64,000 nt of DNA from Augochlora pura (lineage: Eukaryota > Arthropoda > Insecta > Hymenoptera > Halictidae). This document shows, piece after piece, positions 23,391-35,510 of the stretch. Location: contig NC_135775.1 of NCBI RefSeq assembly GCF_028453695.1, positions 24,400,545-24,464,544 of the forward strand. Direction: 5' to 3'. A model generated the notes under the pieces. That model had not been told where the DNA came from and searched no databases. It saw only the letters and a program-made list of their open reading frames with translations. How positions within the stretch are numbered: the first letter of the stretch is position 1; each line of letters begins with the position of its first letter. A program made the position numbers and the translations under genes.

Positions 23391-24200
23391 AAATTCTCTA
23401 ACGCGTCGGCGCCGAATCGAGATGCTCTTTTTCGAGGTTTTAAGCCCTTTTCAGTCGGCTAGCGGGCCTCTAGGCTGGAGGCATCGCGTGGTCGGTTATA
23501 GCAGGCGTCGGTGGGCGTATTTATAGCAACAGTCAATAATTTCGTGGCGGGAAGCATCGCGCGTTCCGCCGAGAGCGTGGATAGAGGCGTTTCGAAGACA
23601 GAAAGGCGGACGAATCCGCGCCGAAAAACGAAGACCGCGACGACCTCGACGTCGATCCTCGCGATTGCTCTATCGCCAACGATTACCGGCTGCTCAGAAA
23701 TTCAACACGTTACTCCCGGCAGGAGAAGGTAGAGCGTAACCTGTCGTTCGTTCCTCGTTCCGCGTCGGTTCCATTCGTCGACGTCGACGTCGTCTATAAG
23801 TTAATTCGAATCGATCAAGAGGCCGGTCGAAGGTACACGTGTCTCTTTTAATTTGCCATTGAAAGCGGACTTATTTCTCGGAGGGTGGACGGGGGATGAA
23901 AGGGGAGAGAGAGAGGGCAGCGTGTAATGGGGTCCCATCGACTTATTACTACGGGAGCGCGGCGGGGACGCCCCGGCGAAAGAGAAAGAAACGTGATTAC
24001 CAGCCGGTGCAATTTTCTTTATCTCGGACCGGTGTCCCGGACTTAATCCGACTGATATCGGTTACGTCACGGCGACGGGCGATACGACGTCGGCGACGAA
24101 ACTCTCAAAATCGAACTCCTCCTTCGATCAGGCGAACGAAATTTCGAGTTTTTCTGTCAGCTTTTTCGAAACGTGGAAACTTGGTCTTTAGATGATATTT
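23390..24200. other. CpG-rich block
   Basis: CpG-rich non-coding block without a long microsatellite. It contains a near-CRE TTACGTCA at about 24062 and an Inr-like TCAGTC at 23451-23456 without a correctly spaced DPE. Confidence 0.5.
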
Positions 24201-25790
24201 ATTATTAGTCTGCTGCCACATCTGTGGTAAAAATGATTTTCATTGCAAAATAATGATAATTTGATTGCGACGAACTTTGAAATTTGTTTAATCTTTAGGT
24301 AATTTTATCGAAGTGAAAATTATATAGATGTTCTTCGATTCTTTAAATATTTTCGTTGCTTGAAATTTCGAGGGATCTTAGAATATTTTTACGTTATTCT
24401 CAATTTATTATAATTATTGGAGGGGAATCGGCTAGTCCTAAAAATTGTCTTGAATTATTTTTATTTCGCACAGAGATCCTCGTAATAAAATAAAATGTAA
24501 TATAACATAAATAATATAGTACAACATAATATCGTAATATAAAAATAAGAGAGCGCTCTGAACACTTTTATATTTGATTATCTACCTCGCCCAGGTGTTC
24601 TCTATAAATCCATCAGATGTAAAACAAATAATGCACTCTTACGCTCGTCTAAAGCACAAGGATTCAACCGCTACTCTCGCAAAAATAATACAATTTCTCA
24701 GCTATAAAAATACAGTAATCGAAACAGTTCTGAAACGTTTAAAGATTTTACTTCCTCGTTGCTTATTCGGTTGAACGAGAAAACGAGAATCCCTCGTGTT
24801 TTAGCTAAGACTAAATCATTCAACAGCTATCCCTAAAAGTGCGCACGTGGCCACGATTATTTCGTAGACCAGAAAATCGGCGCAGAATCGATCCCCGTTG
24901 CGGTTAACATTTTTGTCCGTGGGCGCCTTCAGATTTGTTAGCGTTCCGCCCGCGTGTGGTCAAATAAGCCTGAGAGGGTTAAGAAAGCTGCCATAGGTAG
25001 CATTATGCTCGTATACCTACCACGACCGGTACTCCCGTTAATAATTGATTCTCTCGTAAGCAAGATCGAATGCGCTAGCTGTTGCATTTCACCAGATTGC
25101 GGTCGCTATTTATTGGCAGCCATGATCAATATCATACCTGCAAGAAGGAAGTATCGTTGAAGAATTACTGTTATACCTCCGATGGTTTATTTCGTGCGCC
25201 ACGGTTATACAATAAATTTACGGAGAGCCGGAAAATTCCTTCGCGAACAAATTAAATAATTAACGACGAGTAGTAACGAGGTTGGCGTATAACAATTCTA
25301 AATATTTAAATATCGTAGAAATTTATTTCGAGGTTGGAAAAATTCTTATGATATACTCTGGTCTTTTTTCTATATTAAATAGTAGGATTATGGTTAGAAT
25401 AAATTGTTAGGAAATTAATAATATTTAAAAGGAATTAGAACTGTTTGTAAGCTTTGGTCTCAATGATTTTGGTTCAGAATATTTTTGTCCTTTATTTTAT
25501 CGTGACTTAAAAAGGATATTTTGCAATTTTTGTCTAAAACAGTACATTGTTAATCTGATCTATTACAATACAAATTATATAATATCTACGTTTACATAAA
25601 TATATTTCGAATTAAAATAGAAACATTTTACCTCAATTTCTGATAACTCTCTCTAATTATCTCTTTCGACAATTCAGATCTATTATCAATCATTTCTATT
25701 AAAATCCTGGTCATACTAAATCGCCCAAAATGTTCTAAAATATTTATCGAAAATGTTCTAAAATATTTATCGACGCCCTCTCTAAATTTC
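24200..25790. other. Two AT-rich spacers around a weak CpG island
   Basis: A GC-richer segment at about 24840-25150 separates two AT-rich spacers. The right spacer shifts from T/G-rich (25320-25500) to A/C-rich (25560-25760). No coding region is recognised. Confidence 0.5.
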
Positions 25791-27010
25791 GAAGCAATCT
25801 CCTACTCGAAAACGAAGAGAGACCAGAGCGGGACGCGTCGTCGGGAAAAATGAATCCCGAATGAAACTGGAGCAAGTGCTCGGAGGCTGGTTCGTCTCGG
25901 CGGCGGCGTCTCGTTTTCCCAGCGGATAGCCAAAAGAGGAGTTAAAAATAGGGGTCCTGGTCGCTTCCTGTCTGAAGCGTTCGTCTTTTTTTTTCCGGAG
26001 GCAGCCAGCCCCGAAAAGCACCCTCTCGAGTCCGCCGATGCGAGCCCCGTCGACGGGACTTTTTTTTGGGTGGGGGGGGTGCCGTCGGATTTGTTCTCAC
26101 GCGGCGTTATTTACGCGACAAGTCTCGGATTTTAATTCGAGAGCACGGGTGACCGGTCCCTGAAATTCGATCCAAAATTACGGGAACGGTGGCCTGGCGA
26201 GACGAGAGAGGAGACAGAGAGAGAGAGGGAGAGAGAGAGAGTTCCGGGGCCGGCCGGAGCAGAAACACGAGAGCGAGCAGTTCGGTCCCAGGGAATTATG
26301 GTTTTCGACGGTCAGAATTATGGTTTTGCTACGCCAATGGTTGGGTCATTTCCTGAGTGTCGGGGGTTCTTGCTCCACTCTCCCTCTCCCTCTCTCTCTC
26401 TTCGTTTTTCTCCCTCGCCGCTCGTCTTTCTCTCGCTCCCCGCTTTCATTTTTCCCTCTGTGTCTTACTTTCTTTTTTCTCCTCTCCCCATCGTTTCTCC
26501 GTCTCTCCTCTCTTCTCTCGCCCCTTTTTATCCCTCCTTAACTGCGCTCCGCCGCGGCCACCTTCTTCCTTCACGAGACAGGGAACGGTTCGTTCCACGG
26601 AGAGTAGGAAAATTACAGATGTAAGGGGGAAGAGAGAGAGAGAGAGCTTCTCTGTCTCGTCGAGGAAAAAAAAAAGTGCGGGGCTCGTTCACGCCCGAAC
26701 AAAACGTGTGCGACGGGGAATCGTGACAATGCGCGAGGAATACCTTGTTATCGGCCGGAATTCGGGCATTATGGGGCCGGCTGACCGGTGCCGCGGGCTT
26801 CAAAGGACACCGCGACACTTCCTTGGAAATCGCTTCTCGAAATCGTATCCTAATTTCTCGCCGCAGCTCGTTTCGCTTCTCCGAGACGTCTCGCCGATCG
26901 GGGGGTGGGGAGATCGTTACCATTTCTCGTTCGCCGGGCGGGGAGTTGAATTTAATAAAAATAGGGGAAGAACGATGGCAGCGCAAAGGGCTCTAATGTT
27001 CCATTGTTTT
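25790..27010. other. CpG-rich block with CT/GA tracts
   Basis: Contains GA tracts (26212-26242, 26628-26648) and a 150-bp CT-rich tract (26380-26540) whose frames read as serine/leucine low complexity. A G-run GGGTGGGGGGGGTG lies at about 26068-26082. No gene is supported. Confidence 0.55.
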
Positions 27011-27690
27011 CTTCCTTTCTTTTATCATATCGGAGTCGCGTGTTCGATGTGCGGGAACTGGAGGTGCCATTTCTTATTATAGCTCCTCGGTTGTCTGCAT
27101 AGGAATTGTTATACAATTTTTTTATTTTGAGCTCTTAGTATTGTTAAATTTTTTTGTTTAGTATAGAATATTTTAACGATGCGAACAGTTCTTTTATTAT
27201 GTCAGAGTCGCGTTTTCGATGGTGCAGGAATTAAGGTTGGCATTTTTTATTGTAGTTCCTCGGTTGTCTGTTTTAAAATTGTTATACAATTTTTCTCATG
27301 AGCTCTCGATATTATTAGATATTTTTCTATCGATATAGAATATTTTAACAATGCGAATAATACTAGAAATAATTTTTACATCCTCATTGTTCTTCTAAAA
27401 TTCTGAATGCATGGAGTACTGTCATCTGCTTTGTAATTATTACCGAATTTTTCTCTCTTGAGCTCTCAGTATTATTAGTTATTTTTCTATTAATATAGAA
27501 TATTTTACCCATACAAAAAACCATACTAAAAATAAATTTTATATCTTTTGTTATTTGCTTAAAATTCTGAATGCATGGAGTAATGTGATCTGCTTTGTAA
27601 TTATTACCGAATTTTTCTCTCTTGAGTTTTCGATATTGTCGCATATTGTTCCATCGCTATAGAACACTTTAACAATGCAAATCGGTTCGG
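27010..27690. repeat. Diverged tandem array, about 160-190-bp unit, four copies
   Basis: Every copy carries GAGCTCTNRGTATTRTTA followed by TTTTTCTAT-ATAGAATATTTTA (about 27130, 27300, 27458, 27625). Copies 1-2 share a TCAGAGTCGCGT / CCTCGGTTGTCTG head. Copies 3-4 share a different head with TTCTGAATGCATGGAGTA. This suggests two-unit duplication of already diverged subtypes. Confidence 0.85.
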
Positions 27691-28340
27691 GAAATTAATT
27701 CCAGATCTCCGCTCCTCGTGCAACGCAATTTCGTTCGGCCGACTGTTCCTCATATCGTCCGCCATAATTGCACAGTTATTCCCTTCGTAGCCCTCGACGA
27801 TCGTAGGAAAGTTCCTTTTGTCGCGACGCGATTTTCTATTTACGAGAAAGGCACGACGAGTATTGATCAAGCAATCGCACCGGTAACGTTATTATCGCGC
27901 CGCGTAAAACGTCCACCCGAGATAACATTGTTATTAGATGTGCCAACGTGTAATCCACTATTTTTCCCGAACGATCCTTCCATACACCGGTTGAAATTGA
28001 ACGCGCTGATCCCGTTGATCCCGCCTCTGAAAATGGCGTCTCTCCTCGCCGGTGTTGCCAGAATGCAACACGCCACGGATGATAACGCCGTCTCGTACTT
28101 TGATCTTCGACAAAATGGCCGCGCGGTATTATCGAAACGCGTTGTTAACTAATTAACGTGGAGGCGAATCGATCTTTAAAAGTCCAAGCGAAAGAAATAA
28201 CGGAGCGAGCCAATCAGCACTTGTGCGTCGCCTAGCAAAATACACATGCGTCTTTTTAGTCTTTCGTGACACTATCAATCTTTGCCGCGATGGAAAAGAA
28301 GTCGCCACGTGCAGATAAAGAACGGGATAGATTTTTTAAT
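27690..28340 (+). other. CpG-rich block with an unrecognised 144-codon open frame
   Basis: A plus-strand open frame spans 27718-28152. Its translation has no motif I recognise, no low-complexity composition and no signal peptide. Its start is not a convincing ATG context, and no flanking splice signals suggest an exon. I therefore treat it as a chance frame in CpG-rich DNA and annotate only the block. Confidence 0.35.
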
Positions 28341-28780
28341 GGTTATTTTCTTGATTCTCAATTTTCTGGTCGGAGGAAACAGCTGCGAATTCGCTGAATC
28401 TTATCATATATTCATTTTATATATTTATTTCATATATATAGACTGTATATATTTATTCTGTAGATTTATTTTATATATTTATTTTGTATATTTATTCTGT
28501 AGAGTTATTTTGTATATTTATTCTATAGATTTATTCTATATATTTATTTTTAATATATATTATTATATATTTATTTTACACATTAATTCGATCCAATTAA
28601 TTCACATTTTTCTATCAAATAATTCTGCACACTCTCCAGTTCATCAATCAACGCCAAACGAATTAAAAAAACAGCACAAACTATATATCACATCTGACCT
28701 AAAAATATCTACTAAGAAATCAGAGCTCCTTCTCCATCGCATACAAAATAATTATCGAAGCCGAAGAAATGATTTCCGTA
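28340..28780. other. AT-rich spacer with TATTTAT minisatellite
   Basis: TATATTTATTCTGTAG/TATTTTGTATATTTATT-like degenerate units fill 28395-28580. The right part (28640-28730) is A/C-rich. Confidence 0.6.
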
Positions 28781-29180
28781 GTTGAAAGTTTACCTCCGAA
28801 CTCGAACTCGTAAAACGGCGCCGTGAAATCGCAGTTAAATTCGAGCCCTGCGAAAATCGCAGGTAGTCGGATTTGCATCGTCCCGGGAACTTCCGCGGCT
28901 CGCGCGCGATTCGTTCCCGAAAACGACTACGGCGCGTGGAGAAAGAAAGAAAGAAAAAAAGGAAAGAAGACAAAGCCCGAGCGCGCGCGCGCGCGCGGAC
29001 CACCGTGCGGAAGAGGAGCGTAACCCTCGTTTATGCTGGAACAAAAACCGTCTCTCAGCGGGGATCTCTCGATGATGTACACGGTCCAGATCGGGAACGA
29101 CTTTCCATCCCGGCGGAACGACCATTTTTTGATACTCTCGAAACAGGCCAATATGGATCCTACCGACCCAAGATTGCACC

Positions 29181-29183
<3 letters not shown>

Positions 29184-29215
<32 letters not shown>

Positions 29216-29326
29216 CGGTGGGAATAAGAGCCTGGAGGAGAGAAAGAGAGGCCCGGGATGATAGAGTAAGAGAGAGAAAGACTGGAAGATAGACGTAGAG
29301 AGAAAGACAGAGATAGACACGAATAG

Positions 29327-29357
<31 letters not shown>

Positions 29358-29650
29358 TGGATAGAAAGCAAGAAAGAGAGAGAGACATGGGTAGAAAGAG
29401 AAATACACATACAGAGAAAAAATGAGATAGACAGAGACATGGATAGAAAGAAAGAAAGAGGGAGAGAGAGAGAGAGAGAGAGACATGGATAGAGAGAAAG
29501 AGAGAGAGAGAAAGAAAGACATACAGAGAAAGAAAGACACGGATAGAAAGTAAGAGATAGAAACCTAGAGAAAGACAGAAGGAGATAGACCTAGAGAGAA
29601 AGAAGGAGAGCTCGAGAGACACAGAGAGGAGGAGGAGGAGAGAGGGAGAA
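29184..29650. repeat. Purine-rich tract with GACATGGATAGAAAGA-like unit
   Basis: Interrupted GA repeats with recurrent ACATGGATAGAAAG-like segments at about 29357, 29388, 29431 and 29484. Such long homopurine mirror-like DNA can form intramolecular triplex structures. Confidence 0.85.
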
Positions 29651-29773
29651 GGAAGGGATCGATAAGGGTCGTCGTTTCTTGCCATCGGGGAGAATCAATT
29701 TTCCCCGAAGCGAGGCTTTTCATCGCGGGTATCGCGACTCGGAACCACATTTTCCTTTTTTCCTGCCCCTCCG

Positions 29774-29828
29774 TCTCTCCTCTCCTCTTCTCTCCTCTCC
29801 TCTTCTCTCCTCTCCTCTTCTCTCCTCA
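29774..29828. repeat. 15-bp CT minisatellite
   Basis: Three and a half nearly perfect units of CTCTCCTCTCCTCTT. Confidence 0.93.
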
Positions 29829-30179
29829 CCTCCGCCTCCCCTCTCCCCAGGCGGGATTAACGTAATAAGCGCGAGATATGGAAAACATACCGGGGACCGA
29901 CGTAAGCGCCTCCCCGGCGCGTCGATCTCTTTGCACAGGTGCACCTAATCTGGACTTCTTTTCACCTATCGACGATTGAATTGTGCAATCGTGTTGATAG
30001 ACCGCTCGGCCAAGAGGCTCTCGTCGCTTTGCCGTCGCCGTTAATTCGCTTGTCGGCTGACACCATCCCTGGTACGAATCCCATCGTTTCGTTGCCACGG
30101 ACTGTCTTTGTCCACGCCGCTGCGCCGAATTCGAAGACTCCAAAAATTACCCCTTTGGTTGTCTTACGTGCGAGTTGTA

Positions 30180-30930
30180 TTATTTTTTGAAGACTGTGCT
30201 AGAGTGGTAATTTTTGGATTGTGGATTTTTATGGGATGTGAATGTTGTATGTGTTCGTTGCAAGATGCAGGGGTTGAGGATATATTTATTTCTTTTGTTG
30301 GTGTTGAGTTATTTTTCTTTTTTTGATAATTGGTTGCAAATTGTAATATTTCTGGATTCTTTGGACATTTTTACTGCTTTGATTTGCTTCGTATTTTATT
30401 TAATTATAATACTGAGATTGTTTATATAATGCTTGTATTCTATACTATTTGATTTAAGAAAGTGTATCAAAAGATTAGGTAATAAAGTGGTATATTATTA
30501 ATAGTTAGGTATAATAAAATTCAGAGATTTTCATTATAGTATAAAGATTGTAATGCGTCGATTATCTGAGTTCAAAATTGATAGTTAAATTCTTTTTATT
30601 TCCAGTTCAATGACAATAGGACAATATTATATACCAAAGATAGATTCTAAGTTCCTTCTATTTTCACCATTATTATTTAAAACAATTAAAAATCTAAAAA
30701 ATTCAAATCAAGGCACCACTGCACCCCAAAAGCATATTATTATTCTAATAATAGAATAGAAAAATTGCATCGTCTCACGAAACCTCAAAAGCGCATTCAA
30801 AATTCATTATTCAAAATTATAGTCCTCATTCAGTAGACCTCTAAGATTCTCAAAGATGTATGTCTCAGTAAAAGGATCATCCACATCCTCAATCTCTCAG
30901 CAATGATAATCACCGACAAAAGCACCGAAT
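30180..30930. other. AT-rich spacer with extreme strand skew
   Basis: Plus-strand counts: 30181-30360 has T88 G46 A36 C10, while 30721-30900 has A68 T51 C41 G20. There is no gene or tandem repeat that would explain the composition. Confidence 0.9.
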
Positions 30931-30959
30931 CACTTAATTTCCTATCGGCCACGTCCCAC

Positions 30960-31055
30960 CAGGTAGAAACCTACCCCAGAACAGGTAGACGTTCGCTGCG
31001 CGCCAGCAGCGGCAAGGTAGCAAAGCGTCAACGTAGCAAGGTAGCAAGGGCTGAG
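30960..31055. promoter_or_regulatory. Cluster of CAGGTAG and AAGGTAGCAA motifs
   Basis: Two CAGGTAG heptamers (30960-30966 and 30982-30988) flank an inverted CTACC. Three AAGGTAGCAA/AACGTAGCAA decamers follow at about 31013-31052. CAGGTAG is the TAGteam motif bound by Zelda in Drosophila. Whether it works this way here is inference. Confidence 0.45.
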
Positions 31056-31479
31056 AGGGTGCCTGCCAGAGGGAGGAGATAGAGGATCGGGTGCTGGCGG
31101 TGGTAGCTATCCTATGGCAGGTCTTCTCTGGCCCTGCGGGATTACGGGCTTTAAAAGCGTGCGACCGGTTCTCGGGCCGGCGCTAATCTCATTGTTTTAC
31201 ACACGGAACAGCAATAACGAGGTCTTGGGCAAAGGAGGAGAGGACGAGGGTCCCTGGATTAGGGACCTTCGAAATCCCAAATCACAGGCTGTGGATCTCC
31301 GCGGGGACACCGGGCCCACGGGGACCGATGGATCGACAGATTTTTCCTGGCGGGTGAGATAAGCGAGAATTTCGGGAACAATGCTTCGTTTTCACAGATT
31401 TTTTTAATTGTTGCGTGCTGGGAATAAATATGACGATTCTTAGTAATATTTGGGCAATTTTTAAAGACTGCAGTAGATG

Positions 31480-31618
31480 AAGTATAAGGTATAGAATATA
31501 GGATATGGAATATGAAATATAGGACATAAAATGTAAATTATAAAATATAGAGAATAAAATATAGAGAATAGAATATTGAACATAGAATATAGAATATAAA
31601 ATATAGAAAATGAAATAT
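31480..31618. repeat. AT-rich satellite-like repeat abutting a gap
   Basis: Degenerate ATAGAATATAAAATATAGA-like units run up to the N gap. Minus-strand frames appear as Ile/Leu/Tyr-rich peptides and are artefacts. Confidence 0.8.
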
Positions 31619-31718
31619 NNNNNNNNNNNNNNNNNNNNNNNNNNNNNNNNNNNNNNNNNNNNNNNNNNNNNNNNNNNNNNNNNNNNNNNNNNNNNNNNNN
31701 NNNNNNNNNNNNNNNNNN
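31619..31718. other. Assembly gap (100 N)
   Basis: Exactly 100 N. It is preceded by an AT-rich tandem array, so the gap probably hides a longer satellite of unknown size. Confidence 0.99.
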
Positions 31719-31729
31719 CCAGTTTCGTT

Positions 31730-32650
31730 TATTTTCCATTCGAGGTTCTGTTCAGGTCGCGTAATTCTCCGAAGACGTGGACATCCACCCTATCTCTCGA
31801 CCAGCCTGGAATCGAACGGCCCGGTCCGTTGTCTACATTGTAATCGAGGGGGCCTGCTCTTTTCGCAACCTAATTTCCTCTCTAGCCCCGACGCGGCGTG
31901 TCGTTCGATCGGTCCGCGCGGAAGAAAAGAAGAAAAAAGAAAAAAGAGGAACGCCGGCCGCGGCGTTTCCGCGTAATTAATTATCCACTCTATATGCTAA
32001 TTAGCCGGCCACGAGCTAGGCGGCGCGCGACCCTCCGCGCTCGCCATTGTGTTCGCCGGCCGTAGGGGGGGGGAAAAATTCAAGTAAAAGGACGACGTTA
32101 GAGGAGAAGAAAAGCTCTCTCCCTCCCCCCGCCTGTTTACGAGCGGCGACCTATTCGCCCCGCGCGTCGCGCGCCGCGTTTTCGCATGCGGCGTCCTCGC
32201 TTTGGCGAAACGACCGGCGAGAAAAATCGGCGGCCACTCTGATGGGACCGTGCCGGGATATAAATGCGCGCGAGCCGTTCCGATCCATAACGCGTCGCCG
32301 GGGATGATCTACGCGCGTGAAAGCGCGAGAGCGGAGGCCCCGGCGAAAAAGAAATTATTTACAGGTGCGCGCCGCGTGTTTATGCAAATATCGAACGGTG
32401 CATCGCGGTCGGGGCTGTAACGGGTGACCCCCGAGGTAATCGCATTCGATGAACTTCGGTGGTTATGGCTTTTTCGCCGTAGGGGCGGGGGAACGAATTC
32501 GGGCGTCCGCTACCGTTGCAGCCGCGTTTCATTGCGAAAGTTCACTCGGATACCGGATACCGCGATTTATTAATTGCCAAGCCGTGAGACTTTTTTTTTC
32601 CAGCGGAAAAGGGAGTCGCGATTTTTTAACGTTCTTTAATTTCAGGATAC
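31730..32650. other. CpG-rich block
   Basis: Strongly CpG-rich with a TATA-like GATATAAATG at about 32257 but no Inr at a proper distance. An acceptor-like TTTACAG|GTGCGC at 32362 lacks a GTRAG donor and is not called as recursive. No coding region is recognised. Confidence 0.5.
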
Positions 32651-33940
32651 TCGACTGATACGGAATTGTTATCTGTCTTTTGTCGAGCGATTTGCTCGAT
32701 TTAAGATGGATTGATCGGAAAATTGATTTTTATTTTTCTGTCCTAAGTTACTTTTTTTATTATCATTTTTCTTCTCAATCTAGGTACTGTTATATTTCTT
32801 TTGTTGAATAGTTTACTAGATTTTAAATGTATCGATCTAAAAATTATTAATAATATTTTTCGTTTACTAAATATTAAACTTAAAAATTGTCTACTATTTT
32901 TCGGTCATAAAAAATAGTTCGCTAAATCTTCAATATTTCTATCCAGAAATTGCCTATTATATAACTCTCACTAATTAATTTTCTAAATCTCAATAATATT
33001 CCTATAAACATTACTAAATAATTCTATAATAGCAAGCATTGTTGCAGAGAATACGACACGGAGAAATCTATAGTAGCGGAGCGCATAGTTGACAGCGAAG
33101 AGAGAACGAAAGAGAGAGAGTTCCCCAGCAAAGTTTGTCAAAGTTTGATAAAGTTTTTACACGGCTACCATCGCAGTTACAACTTTTAATCGAGGATCTA
33201 GCTTCCTGTTTCATTGAAGTTTTGATAGAATAATCTATGACGATGCAGATTTCAAGAAAAATATCCGCGCTCGTGAAACTGCTAGGCGAACGCCGCTATA
33301 GCTATTCCGCCCCGTAAAAATGCAGCTCAGAGAAGCCTACGTAACTGGATCCTATAAATCATAAACAGTGATAAATAATTTTAGAATTTTAGAAAGTTAT
33401 TCGTTGCAATAATTAATTTGTTATTTCGTATATTTTACTTCTATCGTCTTTTAGTTAATTATTAATTGGTTGTACAGGGTATGTGTTCATATATAATTGT
33501 AGTAATTAGTTTAAAAGACGATAGAAGTGAAATATATGAAATGGTCACTTATTTATTGTAACGAATTATCGAAATTCTTAATTTGTTGGATTTTGTTATA
33601 TAGACATTAGTCAGAGAGAGAGAGAGATTTGTGCATATACAATTAATTTACTATTTTATATACCTTCTTTTACTTTTACTACATACGTATTATAGTTTAC
33701 TATATTCTGCACTATACAATACTATATATACCACAAAATTTATTTATCAATTAATCTTCCCCCGGGCTTACAAAAATCACCGGGTATAGATACAAATATT
33801 TTGCGGTTGCTAAGAAAATATATAATAATAAAAAAATAATGGTGTATGAACAAAATTAAAATAAAATATTGGCTAATAGCATACTATATACTATTTACAT
33901 TTACTATATATATCTAGTGTCACAATACCAACGAATGAAA
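32650..33940. other. AT-rich spacer with a small GA-containing island
   Basis: Includes a weak CpG/GA island at 33040-33350, a long inverted repeat (33384-33577) and AT-rich DNA. No gene is recognised. Confidence 0.5.
33384..33577. repeat. Long imperfect inverted repeat (hairpin), possible MITE
   Basis: The left arm (33384-33468) and right arm (33499-33577) are reverse complements with a few mismatches and small bulges, around a loop of about 30 nt. The best-conserved core is TACTTCTATCGTCTTTTA on the left against its complement TAAAAGACGATAGAAGTGAA on the right. A foldback MITE or an endogenous hairpin-RNA precursor would both fit. No terminal target-site duplication is clear. Confidence 0.8.
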
Positions 33941-34203
33941 AATCTATGTTCGCGCTATCTGCGCGCCGAGAACAGCGTACAATACAAGACCGCCTCTGTT
34001 GCCATAATTGGGAGCCCGGGGGGGAGGTATCTCCGTAGAAAATCGGTAAAAAAGGTGAGAGAGGCTCGTAATTAAAATCACTGCATCTCGTTTAATTAAA
34101 GGAGGGCGTGTTCGCAGAAACCGTTCCCAATTTAGAATCCATATTTCATGCTCATTAAAAAGAATTAGCTGTTTCGTACGGATGGTCCGGCGATGCGCGC
34201 GCT

Positions 34204-34247
<44 letters not shown>

Positions 34248-34830
34248 GAGAGATCGCTCCTCCGGAGTTATCGATGGTCCGTTCGATGGAACACGATATT
34301 TAATGAACTCGAGATTAAGCGGGGGAACACCGGCCGGCAATTAATAACATTCGGACACGATAAAGATACAGAGAGAGCGAGAGAGAGAGAGAGAGAGGCG
34401 AGCACTGCTTCGCGCGCGGAAAATATCGTCGAGCACAGGCGGATTGATCGGCCGTGCTTCGGGATCGCGCGATTGCCGCAGGTGCGGCCACGATTTCACG
34501 CGTCATAATTATTTGTTATCATTTAATTAATCGCGGCGACGAGCATTTATTTATTTACCGACGGCACGCGGGAGATCGATCCCGACGCCGACGCGGCGGC
34601 GGCGGCCGAGGTGCACACGCCCCGGCGTGTTCGACTGCGAAAAGCCGTGAATCGACTGCGGCTTCGATTAATTGAAATTAGGCAGAGCGAGGCGAATTCG
34701 CCTCTCCGTCCGCTCTCCTGTGACTCTCGGTTTCGTTTCGCTCGCGTTTCGCCACCGCGGGAACAGAATTAGTCGAAGGTGCCGCGAATTCATTGCCCGC
34801 GGAACTGTTTAATTGTTCCTCATTCTTCAA
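33940..34830. other. CpG-rich block with CT and GA microsatellites
   Basis: Contains (CT)n at 34205-34245 and (GA)n at about 34373-34398, plus CpG-rich flanks with several TTAATTA-type homeodomain core sites near 34520 and 34668. No gene is recognised. Confidence 0.55.
34205..34245. repeat. (CT)n microsatellite
   Basis: Uninterrupted dinucleotide run of about 20 units. Confidence 0.97.
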
Positions 34831-35510
34831 TTTTCGACGGTGATTTTAAGGCTGTTCTTTGATGCTGAATTTATAGGGATTTATTAGGTGATTGTTGCTG
34901 TTAAATTATTTCTCGAGAACGATTTTAAATGTTATGTCGTTAGTAATAATTTTTAGGAGAGCAAAGAGATATTTATTGCTTCTGGAAGCTTTGATGAATG
35001 ATTTTCAATGCATACTTTATTAGATTAAATTATTTATATTTAAGATTTTCTCTACGAGTGATTATAGATGTTAATTGCATCGAGAAATAATTTCTATCGA
35101 TTTAATGATTGCTTTTCATAATCGAATACGAGTAAAACTTTGTAAAAGCAGATTTAAAAAATATCCCTTCATACTAGTAGTGTCTTTAATGATTCTAAAA
35201 TTAATTTCAGGAATTGATAGGACTCAGAATATTTTAGAAACAATTTAGAAAATACTTATAAATCTTGATCGCGTCCAGAATTGAAAAATAATTTTAATAA
35301 TGATTTCAAAGTCTTAGAAATCTATAGAAAAATAGACGGCATCTCTATAATTATTCTGAGACGATTTCAAAAATATTTTTTAGCTTTGAAGGCACCTAAA
35401 TCAGACCGAGAAGATTAAAACAACATAAATCCAAAGCTCCAACTCAGCATAAATCCAAATCAGCATAGATCCAAATCACCATAGATCCAAATAAAAAAAT
35501 AAACTAAGAC
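34830..35510. other. AT-rich spacer
   Basis: T/G-rich at the left (34830-34990), A/C-rich at the right (35400-35510). It contains a young 16-bp tandem repeat near its right edge. Confidence 0.6.
35445..35492. repeat. Three 16-bp tandem units
   Basis: CAGCATAAATCCAAAT (35445-35460) followed by two variants at 35461 and 35477 differing by single bases. Confidence 0.95.

Larger units (their letters stand above)
28780..30180. other. CpG-rich region with a 450-bp purine tract
   Basis: Includes a (GC)n run at 28981-28997 (Z-DNA-prone), a GA microsatellite at 29184-29211, a long GA/GAGAGACATGGATAGAAAG-like purine tract to about 29650 and a CT-rich minisatellite at 29774-29828. Open frames are repeat-derived (serine/leucine on minus, arginine/glutamate on plus). 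Confidence 0.6.

Noticed and set aside
23451..23485. Inr TCAGTC as a second Inr/DPE promoter
   Set aside because: The +28 position reads GGCAT, not the DPE consensus.
26357..27082. 241-codon open frame, plus strand
   Set aside because: First third is CT-repeat-derived Ser/Leu; the remainder has no recognised motif.
27718..28152. 144-codon frame that is not low complexity
   Set aside because: No recognisable family, no convincing ATG or splice context; kept only as a described block.
28835..29685. Minus-strand frames of 200-250 codons rich in Leu, Ser and Phe
   Set aside because: Translation of the GA/CT tract; apparent membrane segments are repeat artefacts.
29930..29940. Possible recursive site TTTGCACAG|GTGCAC
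   Set aside because: The donor half is not GTRAGT and the pyrimidine tract is weak.
31800..31835. Minus-strand GTTCGATTCC resembling a tRNA T-loop
   Set aside because: Flanking bases do not form a T-stem and no acceptor or anticodon stem is present.
32355..32368. Possible recursive site TTTACAG|GTGCGC
   Set aside because: The donor half lacks the A/G-A-G positions.
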